Shown here: positions 25,598-40,500 of the stretch, piece by piece
Layout of the letters: each line of letters starts with the position of its first letter
Numbering within the stretch: the stretch's first letter is position 1
Origin: Breviolum minutum Mf 1.05b.01
Taxonomy: Eukaryota > Sar > Dinophyceae > Suessiales > Symbiodiniaceae
NCBI GenBank assembly: GCA_000507305.1
Contig: DF239669.1
Coordinates: forward strand, 111,709-175,708
Reading direction: 5' to 3'
Length of the DNA: 64,000 bases
Position numbers and translations under genes: made by a program
Notes under the pieces: generated by a model
Database searches by the model: none
What the model was told of the DNA's origin: nothing
The model's input: only the letters and a program-made list of their open reading frames with translations

Positions 25598-28500
25598 CTG
25601 AAACGCACGTCAGCTTGGGGGGTGGAATTTTGTCGACATGTTGTGAGTCAAATTGCCCATTATGAACCTTGCAACGTCACCTCATTCGTTATGGACCTTG
25701 CAATCATACTCACACATACTGACTTGCAAACCAACCTTCGTGCAACAATATATACGTAGGTGCTTGCAGCTTCTACACGACACACAACTTTCTGCACCCT
25801 CTCGGGCACCCTCTCCAACAATTACTCTTGATGGAAGAAATGAGGCTTACCAATTCATATCCCGTTCGATACATGTATGGAACACTTACTGCATTTGGTT
25901 GATCTTTATGCTTAAATCTATAGAAATATACCAAACATGGATCCTCTGGGTATAGGATTTAATCAGTACATGTTTCCCACCATTTATCATGTAACTACAG
26001 TGTTCTCTACATCCCCAAAGTAGTTTAACCTTAAAGAAACTGGGGATGCATCTATGTTAGCCTTTCTCTAAAGAACGCCAAAAAAAAACTCAGTACATCC
26101 CCAAAGTATACATCTACACTGTGCTATGTGTAATCGACCATCTACTAGTTATTTGGTGGTTACAACCGATCCAAAAAAAAATAGTCAAATTGGACATCTT
26201 CCACAAATAGGGGTGAAAATCAAACATATTTGAAGTTTCACCACCTAGTCTATCATGTAACCTACCAGTCTTTTCTTTAAAAAAAAACAACCTGCCGTTC
26301 ATTGACGCCTCACCGATCATGGTCTTCGCGACACCTGGGGCGGCTTCCAACTCCTGCATCATCAAGTAGATGAGTCAATCCCCCCAAAAATCCTTAAGAT
26401 AAACACCCTGGAAGATTAACATGGAACCTACTAATCAACCATTTAGAAAGGAAAATGATCTTCCAAGCCTCCATGATTATGTTCCATGTTAATCTTCCAG
26501 GGTGAAACCCCTTTTTGAAACGCAGGTGGGGTGGGGGAAAGGCCTTTATTCAAGTGCTGACTTGTAACTGCTGAAAAAACATCTCTTGTAAGCAATGGTG
26601 GTGAATCGACCGTAGTTTGATGGTTCAGGTTTATATGGTTTATTGTTCTATGCAACTCTGTGAGGTATTCAACTTTTCAAGAAATGTGAGCCCCATCGAC
26701 AGTAATCCAGGATTAGTCATACCCACAGGATCCATGGGACTGGCATATTCACCTACATTTGGTGGATTTCTATGGTAAATGTAGGTAAATATACCGTACA
26801 TGGATACTATAAAGAAATGTTTGTTCTTGTTTCTTCTCCTGGAATAATAATCTCGTGACCATTGTCTTTCACATCAGAAATGCCCCCATCTCGTTGGAGT
26901 GGGGTCAACATTTTAGCTGTCATATAAGAGTCATATATATATATAATATACACAGATGCATCCAAATGCTCCATGCAAGGTGACATAAGTTCCCACCCTC
27001 CCACCGGCTCCTGAATGGCCTCTTGTTCCAACAAAGTTTCCAACCTTGCCAAAACACACAGCGACTTCTGATGGTCTGCTACAACGGATAGCCTTTATCA
27101 ATCCCAGAAGATCCATGGGACATGTTCAATCATTCTTTGCCATAACAAAATCAAGCATTCATGTAGGAAAATGCATGAAAGGTCCCATGGATTGTCTGGG
27201 AATAATGCAACATCATCTAATATATAACTGTAATTGCAACATATTGCAACATCAATAGGTATTTGGGAGTCGTATGACCCAAATGCGGCTAAATCACGGT
27301 GTATCACCTAGTGTATAGACTGCTGCAGCTTAACGTGGAAGTTCCTTTTCGGTAAACTGGCTCACGGGGTTTTGGTTGAAGGTCTCACTTCATCGTTTTC
27401 TTCGCCACTCAGTCAATGCGTCAAACATGAAAAAAAACACATGTCTTGCGATATACACTAAGCTGACAATATGACCCTGGCTTTTGTTTAACCTTCTTGG
27501 CTACGAGTATTTATAAATAGATACAGTAATTACATGGTGTTGTTGCTATTCCCTTTCCAAACTCCCAACTCTTTGAAGGAAGTCACATTTCAAAGTTGAG
27601 GAAAAAAAACAGCAGCGTTGGCCGTTCAGGTCAAATAATGGACATGAATGGGAAAAATACCCGAAATGTACCGAAAAAATACATGTAACAACCTTTAGGC
27701 ATCCAGGATGATATTCTCAGATTTGGGGTGTCCAATCACGTGATTTTCATTCCATGAACCCACGCTCACCTTACTGAGCCAGATTGAAGATTTGGGGTGA
27801 AATATCGGTCCAGTGTACCTGGAAAACATATGGGGGTTTCCTAAAATGGTGGTACCCAACAACCATGGGTTTTCCTACTAAAAATGATCATTTTGGGGTG
27901 TTTTGGGGGTACCACCATTTAAGGAAACACCCATATGTATTGATTGGATGCTGAACACTAGAAGCTTCGGGGTATGAAATTCAAACCAACACCTATAGAA
28001 TTCTATACAATGCCCTCATCCATCCCGTCCCCATGTTACCGGTATATAGCAGTTGAGGCAGTTGAACCCAACGAATAGGATGTTTTACTACGAATGGGTA
28101 CAACTTGGGCACAACGTGCTACGCATCCTCCCTATTCCTCCGAATTCTGGTCACAAGACTCAGAGTGGGAGATGGAACCACTGTCATTGCGATCAAAGTG
28201 CTTGAACGCGTTCCAACACACCTGGGGATGGGGAGGGGGCGGTTGTTCGCTGTTTTTTTGCACTAGCCCAAAAAGGGGTCAAGGCAGTTTTTTGCTGCAT
28301 TGGCACTTTTTGCTGTTGGTCCCTTATGATAGGGTCAAACGTGTTTTTTCCCCTTAAGTGAACTGTTTGCCGGTGAACAGTTTGTCGGCTTGCGTATAGT
28401 GAACACGAAGCAAAATAGGTAGATGTATTCCTTCTCAAGATATGGCTCATGGATGTTCCAACACACTTGCTGACTCAAAATTACTGGCGAAAAGCTTCGC

Positions 28501-31500
28501 GCAAACTACACAGCCTCCACCACGGTTCCTTCATGTTCCTTCATTTTTAGGGATAATCACCCATATATTGGGGGTTTCAAATCTTTCAAACCTTCATTTT
28601 TCCATGGGTCGTTGGGGTCCAAGGGTACCAAGAACACTCAAACCCTCAGCCTTTCGCTCTGTCACTTGTTGGGAGGGTTTTCTGATCGGGATTCCAATCC
28701 ACCTACCATTAATAGACACCAACAAAAACATCCTCATGAGTCATGCTTGGGGTTGGTATCCAAATTTGCAAATCCCGTAGGATCAATGTATGGTATACAT
28801 TCCTTGGATCTTCCAAAGGGTGCTGAATCCATATACCATTCCTTAGGTTTAAACAGCACCCTTTGGAATATGCTGGGTTTTAATCTAAATCTATAAATTT
28901 ACTTGATGTTTATGGTACATGTAGGTAAATATACGATACATTGATCCTGTGGGTATAGGCATCTTCAAAAGACTTCGGTCATCCATCTCCCCCCTCAGTC
29001 ATCTGTCTCTATGACCTCCTCACACAAATCGCTACGTGCATCGATGGCAGATGCGACAAACTCAGTGTAGTTCACATGGCCTTCGGAATATAATTGGTGA
29101 GAAATAGGGATGATATATGGGTGTTTCCTGAAATGGTGGTACCCCCAAAATGGATGGTTTATAATGGAAAACCCTATTAAAATGGTGATTTAAGGGTACC
29201 ATCATTTTAGGAAACCCCCATATAGAAGGAAGGCAGAAATATATCTCATATATACATACCCAAACACTCAATGGAGCTAGTGTATTTACCTATATAAATT
29301 TCCTAAACAACAAAAAAATGTAGGTGAATAGACCATACATGGAGTGCGTGGGATATATACCTGAAGAACTATAGCTGGATGGTTACCCCCTCAAACATCG
29401 CTCGTCAAATGTTATGTAACCATGTTTTTTGTTGCTCATGTTTGGAGCAAACAAATGAGGAAGAAAAAACGAAAAAAAAAAAAGTTGTCACTCTGGCGAA
29501 TTTGACAACATGTTTTACTTATGTTGCACTATATGTTCCAGGGTCGATCAACTCCCTATCATTGGGAATGATCATCCCACCTTTAGTAGGAATCCTTAAG
29601 GTATGTAAACCCCTTACTATTGGCTTGATGACCATCCCCTATTATATATCAAAATAATGGGAGCCTTGACCCGATCGCACAAATGGTGAAGATGATGAAA
29701 GGGGCAAACCTTTATATACACGAGCAAAGGTCATGGATAGGTGGAAAACTGCAAAGTTTTTGTTGGAGCCCAAAAAATTATCCATATCTTTGGGCCACAT
29801 CGCGAGAGCACAGGCATACAAACAATTTATTATGAGCGTGTAAGGCCTCAATCCCGAGTGGGGAAATCTTGGTGGATATGGCGGTCATACGCTGCGGATG
29901 CAAATGTATCGTTTCTCTTTGCGCTCTGAAGGGTCCAGTCATGCCCTTTTCACCCTTGCGGGTCCACGAGGCCATCTGTGAACATCTGACTAATTCCTTA
30001 TGGATTTGGAATAGAACTTTCATGTTTCATCATGTTTCATCATGTTTCATCATGTTTCTCATTTTGTGTTCCTTCTTGTGGTTCCTCTGCTCCCCCCTTT
30101 TCTTGCTGATTTCTTCCTCTGTTTCGTTACTTAGGTCCTTTCCTGTTGCTGGTGGTGTGTTGTTGTGTTGTCGAACGTGCGCGAAGAAAATTGGAAACTT
30201 CTTCGGGCGGTTGCGCTTTTCAAGTAAAACAGGTGCAGTAACAAAGCCGTGACACATTGGTTCAACTTTTCCACGCATCTGCGCTGCCGTGAGCAATTCT
30301 TGGTGAAACTCACTGACCCACCAAATCACAGGCATATTTACGAGGACTCACCACATCTAGCATGGATCTCTTGGTGAGGCTCTGTGACGTGGTGATAATT
30401 GATGATAATTGACGGACAAAACAATATACCACCCTAAGAATCACTGGACTAAGACATATATTGGTTTGGATGTGTATAGTAGGGGTCTGGAATCTCCAAA
30501 CCAGCAGTTTTGAGATCCCATGATTCTAAGGGCAGCTGGTATTCACTAAGCATCAGATCCATTAATATGTATCTGCGGTGCTAGGCGGCTATGCTATCCG
30601 ACACATCTTGAAGTTGTGTAGGATATGTGGCGGGATGTTGTCCATCAACCATTTGTCTTGGAAATTGACACCCACAGGTGTAGAGTGTAGACCTGCCTTC
30701 ATGGCAAAACACCTTTAAACGAAAAGCATTTTTTGTGACTTGACAGATCTTGACAAGTGAAGATTCTATCCCCACAATGAATTGTTACGAAGTGTTACCC
30801 CTTGACATGGCATATAATTACATCATTGATATTTAGAGACAAGAAATGAAGGACTTGTTGTTACACATTATGACATTGTCATTGACCTCATGGATGTCAT
30901 TGGCCCCTGTTTTGAGGGCTTTTGCACTTCCCTTTTAAGCAACCGTTGTGTTTCTGCCTTTGCCCGTGATGTCGATGGCATCCAACAAACTTTTGGCATC
31001 CTGGGGCGGAACCCGGAAGGACTTCAAACAGCGAAATGGTTGAAATTCAAATTACGGGAATGGTTTTAGGCTGTTGATTTGTTTAATGGTTGAAGGTTAT
31101 CTGCTTTCTTTGGGAGGGGGAGGGTTTAGTGCGAAAATGGTGAAGACTCCAATGTCATCTATTTTGGTGGGATATTAAAACACGCCCCTTTCTGTATTTC
31201 CGAACATTCCTTGCCCTTGGACCCATGCTTGATTTCCTGTACTCCCTATCTTCTTCTATAAAACTAACATAACCATGGAACATGCCCCATTTACATGGTA
31301 AACACCATCGACATGATGGCTTTTCCATGGCTATGTGAGCTTACCGGAGGGTACAAGTTATTCCGCCTTAATTAGCATCTAAACCACGATAGTCACATTG
31401 CTCAGAGATTTGGTAACACGGGCCTTTGAGTTTCCATCCTCTATGTCTTGACTGCTTTCAGCTCACATAGTGCAAACTGGACATGCATAAACCTTACCAT

Positions 31501-34500
31501 GCTAGGAACATCCAACAAAAATCAAGCAACATCTGCTACATTATTATTGAACCATAAACACATATTCCAGACTCTTCCATCCTGAGGCTCTTAGAACTTC
31601 AAACCATGACCTCATACATTCTTCCTAATCAAGATGCCAGTGCCTGCTCTGAAGGTACTGCCTTGAAACTGGTACCAAATTCCTTCAATTCCATAGGGAT
31701 CCTACCTCACCTCCTCAGAATGGTTTCATGGAACCTAAAGACTATGCCAATGCGTTTCGGAGATGATTAAACATCCCAATCATTATCTGAGAATATGACG
31801 ATTGATGCCTTCATTTTTTTTTGAGGCGCCTTTGTACTGTACAAAAATGCTCAGGAGATTGTAAGCGTCCTAAAGGAAAAGGAAACATGGTGACCATCAT
31901 TCACTATACCACTGTACGTATTTGATAGACCCTATTTCTAATGGGGATACCTGGAACTGCGGGAGGGTTGCATTGAATATGCTTATTCTCGTCTATGTCT
32001 GAATCTGATAGCTACCACCAGGAAGCGGAGCCCTCAGCAACAAGAAGGCTTCAAGTTCCTGCCTTATTATGCCTTATTAAACTTATTAAACAAACAGGAG
32101 GTTGACAATGCTTAAAACATTCCTATATACAGAAGGGTGGTGTTTGTTTTGGTTTCTGTCGTGGCCGTTGCTCGCTCTCTCCGTTGGTCTCCACCTCGGG
32201 CATATCCAGACCATGATCACGCAAGGCTTCGTAGAGTTCTTCCATGGTCACTTTACCATCCTAAGTTTCACACGAACAATGGCGACATGGGACGAGGGAA
32301 TGTCTCAAAACCAGGGATTCTATAGCATATGAATGTCCTAGGCACATCCAGTCATAATCTATGATGAGGAAGGGGTGTCCAAATGCCAAATGTATGATGT
32401 TCCATTCTCAGAAGATGAGCCAGGATCCCCAATGTCATGTGTTTCAACAGCAAAAGACACCAATCGTTGACAATGCACACTTCCGCAACTAACCCGGCAT
32501 CGTTTTCAGATCCAAAGAAGGACCACAAAAAAAGGCCAGCTAGAACTGGTCAAGTCTCTATTCTTTAAGTGCAAAAGATGTGAGCTTTTGGCTACCAATC
32601 AAAAAAATGGACTTGGCAACACCGGGTTGATGGGTTGATTTCATCACAACTGCATGATGGAATCAAACTGATTTGCTTTGTCCAATGCCAACCATATAAA
32701 TATATCATAATATACACCCTGGAAGGTTAACATGGAACCTGCAAATACAAATCATCCATGAACAGAAAGGAACATGATCTGAACTATCCACCTCCATGAG
32801 GACATGTTCAACATGTTCCATGTGTTCCAAGCCTGTTAATCTTCACGGGTGTATCTATGAGATTGAGATCCGATAATCCCTGTCCTGTGAGATCGGGAGA
32901 CCTCCAACTTGAAAATTCTACAAAAATGCATCCAAAAAGTCGAGGCCAAGGGTTCAACCGGAGGATTAGTCAACCAGGGACCCCTTCAGAAATATTGGGT
33001 TTATATAATAGCCGGCCTTTAAACATCGTGATCATAAGGATATCATAAGGCCTTAAACGGAAACAAACTGAGTTGCCTATCGCCTTCCAGGAAGGTCCGT
33101 TTGTTACAGGGGTGAATCTTCCAAAGGCTCGTTTTTTGACTCCTGGAAAACCCATAGGAATTCGTACCATTGTGTTTTTAGGCAACTAGATGGATTGCTA
33201 GTTTTTTTTAAAGGTTCCCCCAATTGATGGTTTAAACAAACTGAACTAAAATTCGCTGTTTGGCTGTTGAAAGATTCCAAGTTCGTTTCCCACCATGTTT
33301 TCTTTTTGGCGCGTCAAGGGTCTTGATTTGTATCAATCTCGCTGAAGATATCGCCTAAGGTCTGGATCTTTTCATGACTCATCTGCGAAGCAATGACCTT
33401 CGCCAGTGGGCGAGTCCAGAGATGCGTCCCGATTCGTCTCATCTCCCCAATTTTGTTAATGGAAAAAGAACAGTAAACTATTATACCCTATGGTTGTAGG
33501 GAGGAAGTTTTTAACGAATTTCTCAAATCATGATTCAGTCAACCCATCGTTGGAGGCTAGAAATAAGAACTGAAACCTGCGGCAGTGAATATCACCTAGA
33601 GTATCAACAAGGCGGTCAAGAGATGATTCATGGGAATTTAAGGTACCCCCCCCCAAAGCTACCCCCCAAGAAATAAGGCCTTATTAAGGGACTATTAACC
33701 ATTGGTTTCCCTTAATAAAGCCTTATTAGGGGCTTATTTCTTGGGGGAGGTGGCATGGGGGGGGGGGGGTACCTTAAATTCCCATGAATGATGGAACACA
33801 TCTTTCTGAATCATCAAGAGTAGTCACTTGCTTTTTTTGCACATTGTAAAAATTGAGAAAACATCTGATGTTGAAGTCTCCATTGGTTCAAGGGGAGTTT
33901 ATTAAACTGACTGGGCATCCTTACTGCTATGTTGCTTTGATGGATATGTATATTATGTATATACATACCCTAGGAATCCAGTCATATTCTCAGATGATGA
34001 TTCTTAGCGTGTCCAATCACCTCCGAAATCCCAGAAGGTGATGGAATCCCTAGGGATATATTTATATATGAGAATATACAAATATATATATAGCATATAT
34101 GTATATATGTAAGTATGTGTCTATAAGCAAATATATACGTATATATATATATATGACGTCTACATCCCTTCTAAATACTCCGGGAGTGGAAAATCCCTTG
34201 GGAGGGTTTTAGTTTCCAGCCCACGGAACTAGCATGTACAAATAGATTTGGAAGCACTTGAGGATTCTTGTTCTGGTTGAAAAGCATTATATACACCTCC
34301 GAAAACTAACATGTCCCTTAACAAAAATGACTATTTCAATAGGAAATTCATCTTCCAACCATTGATTTTCAGGGGACATGTTAGTTTTCGGGGGAGTAGA
34401 AGGCACCTGTCTTTCAGGTGGTCTTCAACCCCCTGTGCCGTGATCTTTTAAGCCATCCGTTGGACCATCAAATACACGACCTCTTCATTAACGTTGCTCA

Positions 34501-37500
34501 AGGCTGAAATACGACCCAGTGTTTTGATAAGAATCTCTTGAGCCTTGGAATGTTTCAAAAACATATATCAAACATTCATTGCCTTCAGAAAGCTTCAAAC
34601 ATCCTCCTTAAGGGTCTGAAATTTGAGCCCCCCCCCCAAAAAAAAAACCCAAAAAACCAGAGCGTTTGAATTGAAAACCTGACGTTTGACAACCAAACGG
34701 AGAGGGTCTGGGTATATTAAGGTAGATATAATTTCAAACACCTGAATGATCAGGTCGTTTTGAGGTGGATTCTTAAACTTATTAAACTTCACTTGGAGTG
34801 ACCTTGGCGCGTTGGTCACTATAATGTGGCTTCTAAGACACCCATCATAACCCCTTCAAACAGTACACCAAAACCAGATGACATACCAACAGTTTGTGCA
34901 GAAACATCTGAGATGCTTGGGCCAAAAATATGCATTTTTTCACACATGAGTTGTCAGGGGCACTACAGGTTGATTGTTTATTATATTACCCTCCCTGCAA
35001 ATTAACAGTCCTCCCCTGAAAGGCACCCCCCATTTCAAGGACATGAATCATCGTCCAACCATCAATTTTCAGGTGCGAGCTGTTAGTTGCAGAGAGGGCT
35101 CTTTGCCTCACACCTCATGAAGAACCATGCGTTTGATATAAGATGATAATCCTGTCTAGACCATCTCCCATAGGATCCATGTATGGCATATTCACCTACA
35201 TTTGGTGGATTTCTATGGTAGATGTAGGTAAATATACCATACATGGATAGTATGGGTCTGTATTTATGTATGTAAGGAGAATGAGCCATGAGTACCTGTA
35301 GGAAAATCCTGGAAATGATGCACTATCACAAAAGCTGGAAGTTCCCTGTGTTAAGTGTATAAATGCAAATTATACCAATCAAAATCCATGATATGCCGAA
35401 ACTGAAAATCTATTTGATGTAGGTTTATGTACAATATATGTGTACATAAAAAACATGTTTGAAACAAAAGTTTACAAGAAAGACCCAGCACCTTCCAAGG
35501 GGTTCCAATTCAACCCTAAGGGATGGTGAATTGACACCCTTTAGTAACCATTTGGCACCCTTGGGAAGGTCCAGGACCGAAGGTTTTGTCAAGTCCCAAA
35601 TCATTTGATGTTTTTAGTCATCCCTTGTTTTCAGTCGAGAAGTCACCCTTCGAAGAATCACCATCTTCCCCAGGGCTTCCCGGGCCGTCAAGGCTTTACG
35701 TTTGAAGCGCGATTGTCCCGCAAAGACACGCAAATTCTGGATGACTTTCCTTAGAACACTGGGGCCAAGGGTCGACCATTCGGCGAACAACTCCACTGAA
35801 ATAGGGGTGAGCGAAATCATCCCAGGGGAAACGCATTTATAAGCTTAGGGGTGAAATAACTCAATGTAAAACCACCAGGGGAAGATGTTGTAGAAACCGA
35901 CAATTTTTTTTGTAAAATTTCAGGTGACGGTGGGATAGAAATGACTTCTAGTTGGTGGTTTAACCAACCTCTTTGCAAAAATATGCTCGTCAAATTGGAT
36001 CATTTACCCAGGTACAAGAACAAATGAAAAGTGTTTGAAACCACCACCCAGTTCAATTTTTGACCCTTCTTCCCATCTTCATGGCTCTACACCAAAATGA
36101 CCTTAACAGAAAAACGATTCTCATCTTGCAGGAAACCACTTCTTCCACCAGTGAACCCACGGGTGAACCCACCCAGCGTAGAGCGTCCGTCCGTCCATGG
36201 TCAACGCGGTCGATGGACGTCGCCGTCGCAAAGGAATCTGTGGAGCGTGCCCGAGGGGCGAATCCAGTATTCTCAGATGTTCAAAGGTCAAAATAGATGC
36301 CACAGATACTAAGAGGTAGGTAAAGAGTCAATACTAATACGTTCACCAATATGTATACAAAACTGTGCTGGCTGTACTTTCAATAACTGTTAATAGTTAC
36401 TATCATCTATTCACCATAGTATAAATGGACCCCCAAAAATGAACTTAAATGACTATATGGAGTCTTGGAACTTCACATCCATCAACTTTTCAGATTAGGT
36501 ACCCTCTGGTAAACTAACATAGCAATGAAAACCCACCATGTTTAATAGGAGATACATCTTCAAATGGTGGATTTCCCATTGCTATGTTGGTTTGCCAGAG
36601 TGTAAGGGACTACACCCCTGAAAATTAACAACTGGAACATGTCCTCATGGGGGGATCGGATGGTTCAGATCATGTTCCTTTCTGTTCATGGGTGATTTGT
36701 ATTTGTATTTGTTCCATGCTAATCTTCCAGGGTGTAGCACTGAGGGCATATGCCTACAAAATTGGAATCTTGACCATGATATCTTCCCTATTCACCCTAG
36801 ACATCCAACATACATCCTGGGGTTTTGTGTTTTAGACATGTTTTGGGTGTCCAGTCATACCGAACCTGTGAAGTTCTTTGGATATCTAGGGTTGCTTGAA
36901 AAACTGGTCTCAAACAACAGGTTCTGTGGTGGTTATAGCCTATCTGAGGAGATAAACGGATTACAAATCTCGATGATCAAAAAAAACAAAAGAGATTCTC
37001 CCGCAACAGTGGTCAAGGGGGGTTGAACCACCAACATTAATTAGGCACAAATTACCAATTGAACGATGCTCCGATATGTTCAATTCAAATTGTCTTTTTT
37101 GGCAATGGGAACTTTCCTATGAAAGCAATTTTGGGTATTCTTCGAATCCTATTATATACATACATCTGGATGATTCTGGATGAGTTAAATATATATACAT
37201 TAATACAATCTATGTTCTCCAATGTCCCTGGTACTAATGGAGATTCCAGAATAGAATTCCATACCATTCTGACATCTCCAATTTCAAGCAATACGATTGC
37301 GGTAGACTCCAAATTCGGGGCCCTTGTTAAGGGGCGATATGGAGTCAAAGCCATTTCAACATTATGGATTAAAACCAAGAGGTTTTCTAGTTGGTGGTTG
37401 AACCATCCCATCTGAAAAATATTACTCAACTTGGATCATTTCCTCAAGTTTCGGGGTGAACATAAAGAATATTTGAGTTGCCACCACCTAGTTTCGATGT

Positions 37501-40500
37501 GTTTAAAGCTCATGTTGCCCTGTGCTCGTTTCGGTGTCCTATTTTGGGGATCCCAAAATTCAGCCAATTTTGCTCACCTTTTGAATTTGAGGTTACCCAG
37601 AACTTCCCCCCAAAAGCACGTCGCATGTTGCACCTGTTTGGTGATCCAATTGTGTTGCAGCGCCTTGCAAAAACCAAACGGGGAGGCGAGAAAGGGTTAC
37701 CCTGACCTAGGACAATCAGCAAAAACAACAGAACATAGCGCCCTTTTGCCCCACAAAAGGGATGATATTCGTCTCCCAACGATCCATTTTTCGGGAGCTT
37801 TTGCTATATTTGTTTTTAGGCAGTGTAAAGTTGACAACCAAATAAAAAATCAAACAGGCTATATAAACTGTATGTCGTTATTCTGAAAAACATGTTTGTT
37901 TTCAGATTCATGCCAAGCCGCAAATGGTCAACTTTGGATGATATTAGCGACTTGTGTGGGCCAAACAAACACTTAAACACTTGTTCAGCTTGTTCCAAAG
38001 TGTCAAAACAAATGGTACACAATCCGAGTGAGGTGAAAATCCGTTTTTCCAGAAACACGGGCGAAAAAAAATAAGTCAATGACTAATGTTGACCCCGGAT
38101 TAATAAACCCCATGGTTGTTTAATTGGGGGGGTCCCATTTCAAGATGATTTATCACTTTTGGGGGTACCCCTCTTAATAATCACTATAGGGGTTTATTAA
38201 TCCGGGGTTGACATTACATGCTTTTGGCATGTAAAATCATGCAAACGACACTACCATTACTTTCTGGATTGGTGTTTCCTAAACATGATTCACCACGTGA
38301 TTCAATGATTCACCCTGCGTTAAACAGTCTTCAAGTTGATTTTTGTTGAGCATGAGTTCACCTCCGGGAAACAAATCTCTACCGAAATCCATCGAAATCA
38401 CAACAATCTGATGAGGTTTGAAGATGGCAAAGAATTCACACAGCTTTTGTTGTGTATGTATTCCCATCGCATCCATGTAAATGTATGGTATATATACCTA
38501 CATGTACCATGTACCATATTTTACCATTAAAAACACCCAAACGTAGGTAAATATACCATACACGGAAGGTATGTGTCCCTGGATCTATACCAAATCTAGG
38601 CCACAGGATGCCAGTGCCTTCCGAATATTTGTACCAAAATGTGGGTTCCCAAAATCGAATAACGTGACAAGAGAACCATCTTTTGATGGATAACAACCCT
38701 GGATGCAAACACTTTGCTATAGTTTGTTCCTATATTTTTCCACCTGGTGAAAGACAAAAACACCAGGAAATGGAGAACACCTGTTTGCCCAAAGAATGCC
38801 AACATTTCTCTAAAAAAACCCTTTTCAAAACAACTCTACTTTTGTGGTCATGAAATCAAGAAAACTCACCGATTGCTTGGGCTTGTCCGCCTCGCTGGCG
38901 CTGATTCGTTGAGTTGGTACAAGTTGTAGGAGCTTTGCCAACAACTCCTACTCCCCCGAAATTTAACGCGAGGAACCTGAAAATGATGGATTTTTCCAAG
39001 AGGAGCTTTCCTTTTCTAGGGACTTCTTTTCAGGTTTCATTGTTAAATTTCGGAAAAAATTAGGATGAATAGGATCACTCCCCAAATGTTGGGTGTGGAA
39101 TGAATGCATATTCCTTAGAGGTTCAAGGTGCTTTAGGTTTTTGGATGTCTGATATAATTCACTTATGCTAACTGTTAAACCGTTAACCATTAAAGACGGT
39201 GAAAAACAAGGTCTGAAGTTCAAACATCAAACACACATTTACTTTATGAGTCTGATCGTTACCGAAAATAGGCAAAAATGCAAAATGTGCTCAAACCCCA
39301 CGAATGCCAGCTGCTCAGTTGCTCAGGGAAATCCATTTACAAAAATCCAAGGGAAAGATCAGCAAAAAACATCTCTCCCTTGGCTATGGGAGACCAAGAA
39401 AATTACAGTATATGAACAAAATGTGACAACCTTGAGGAAAAAATTGGACTGACACCCCCGTCCCCAAATGTCAAAATTAAACAAACGTGTGCGTGACATA
39501 TGTGACATGTCATGCTCTCCGGTTTGATTTCTTTTGTATTTGTCCACCGGTCTCATCCCTTCGAAGAAGAAAACAACTTTGACAGTTTTGGGGGGGGCGC
39601 TGGACAACAGTCACCTAAAATTTTAGGNTTTGGTGAAACAGGGTTTGAATAATTTGTCTATCTACGGTATCACAGAATCGGTCAACATTGGTGTCTCTTT
39701 GGTCGATAAAAATGATGAACATATTCATTATCCACTTGCATGATGACTAGATCAAAGAAACTTTCATTTGCTGGCCTCCTGGTGTTTACTTGAGTTACGC
39801 CCCTGAAAACTAACGTGATATTGGAAAATCTCCATTTTCAAAAGGATATATGGAAATACATCTTCAAATGGTGGAGCTTCCGTTGTCATGTTAGTTTTCG
39901 GGGGGGGTATAATTTTAAGGGTGTGGAAAACGGTAAAAAAAACACAAACAGTTTGACAGTTTGACTTCCCAAAGGCACAAGAGACAACGATGACGGTGAT
40001 CTTTCGCTAATCTGGAATGACTGGGAAAATACATCACTTGGGCCATAATTTGCTGCTAACTGTAGCAGGAGAAATATTTTGACAAACTGTATGTACATTA
40101 TACATGTATCTATACAAATCTTAACATATTGAACATATCATAAACATATATCACTATATACAATTAAAACAATAATCATAATGTCATTACACCAAGCTGA
40201 TTTGGTTGCTTCTTTGCTCCCTGGAAAAAATAAACATGGACCCCTGAGAATCTTCATAAAGGCGCCTGCGCATCCATACTGACCTTTTTCCAGACGTCAT
40301 CCGCCAAGGAATAATTGCCCGTCTTGGCCTCCACAAGGAAAAAACAGGAGGATCATAGGCCAGGGAAAATGGTGGGACAATTTTTGGGATGGTACCAAAT
40401 CAACCCCATGTAGCCCATATACACCTTATATAGTGGGTATTTATTGGGTATACGGTATTTTTCCCTTTTTAAAGATATTTTCCCTTATGAGAAGATGGGT

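Noticed and set aside
37431-37886. Plus-strand 151-codon frame
   Set aside because: It begins inside a family A element and lies in CDPK intron 11; no motif.
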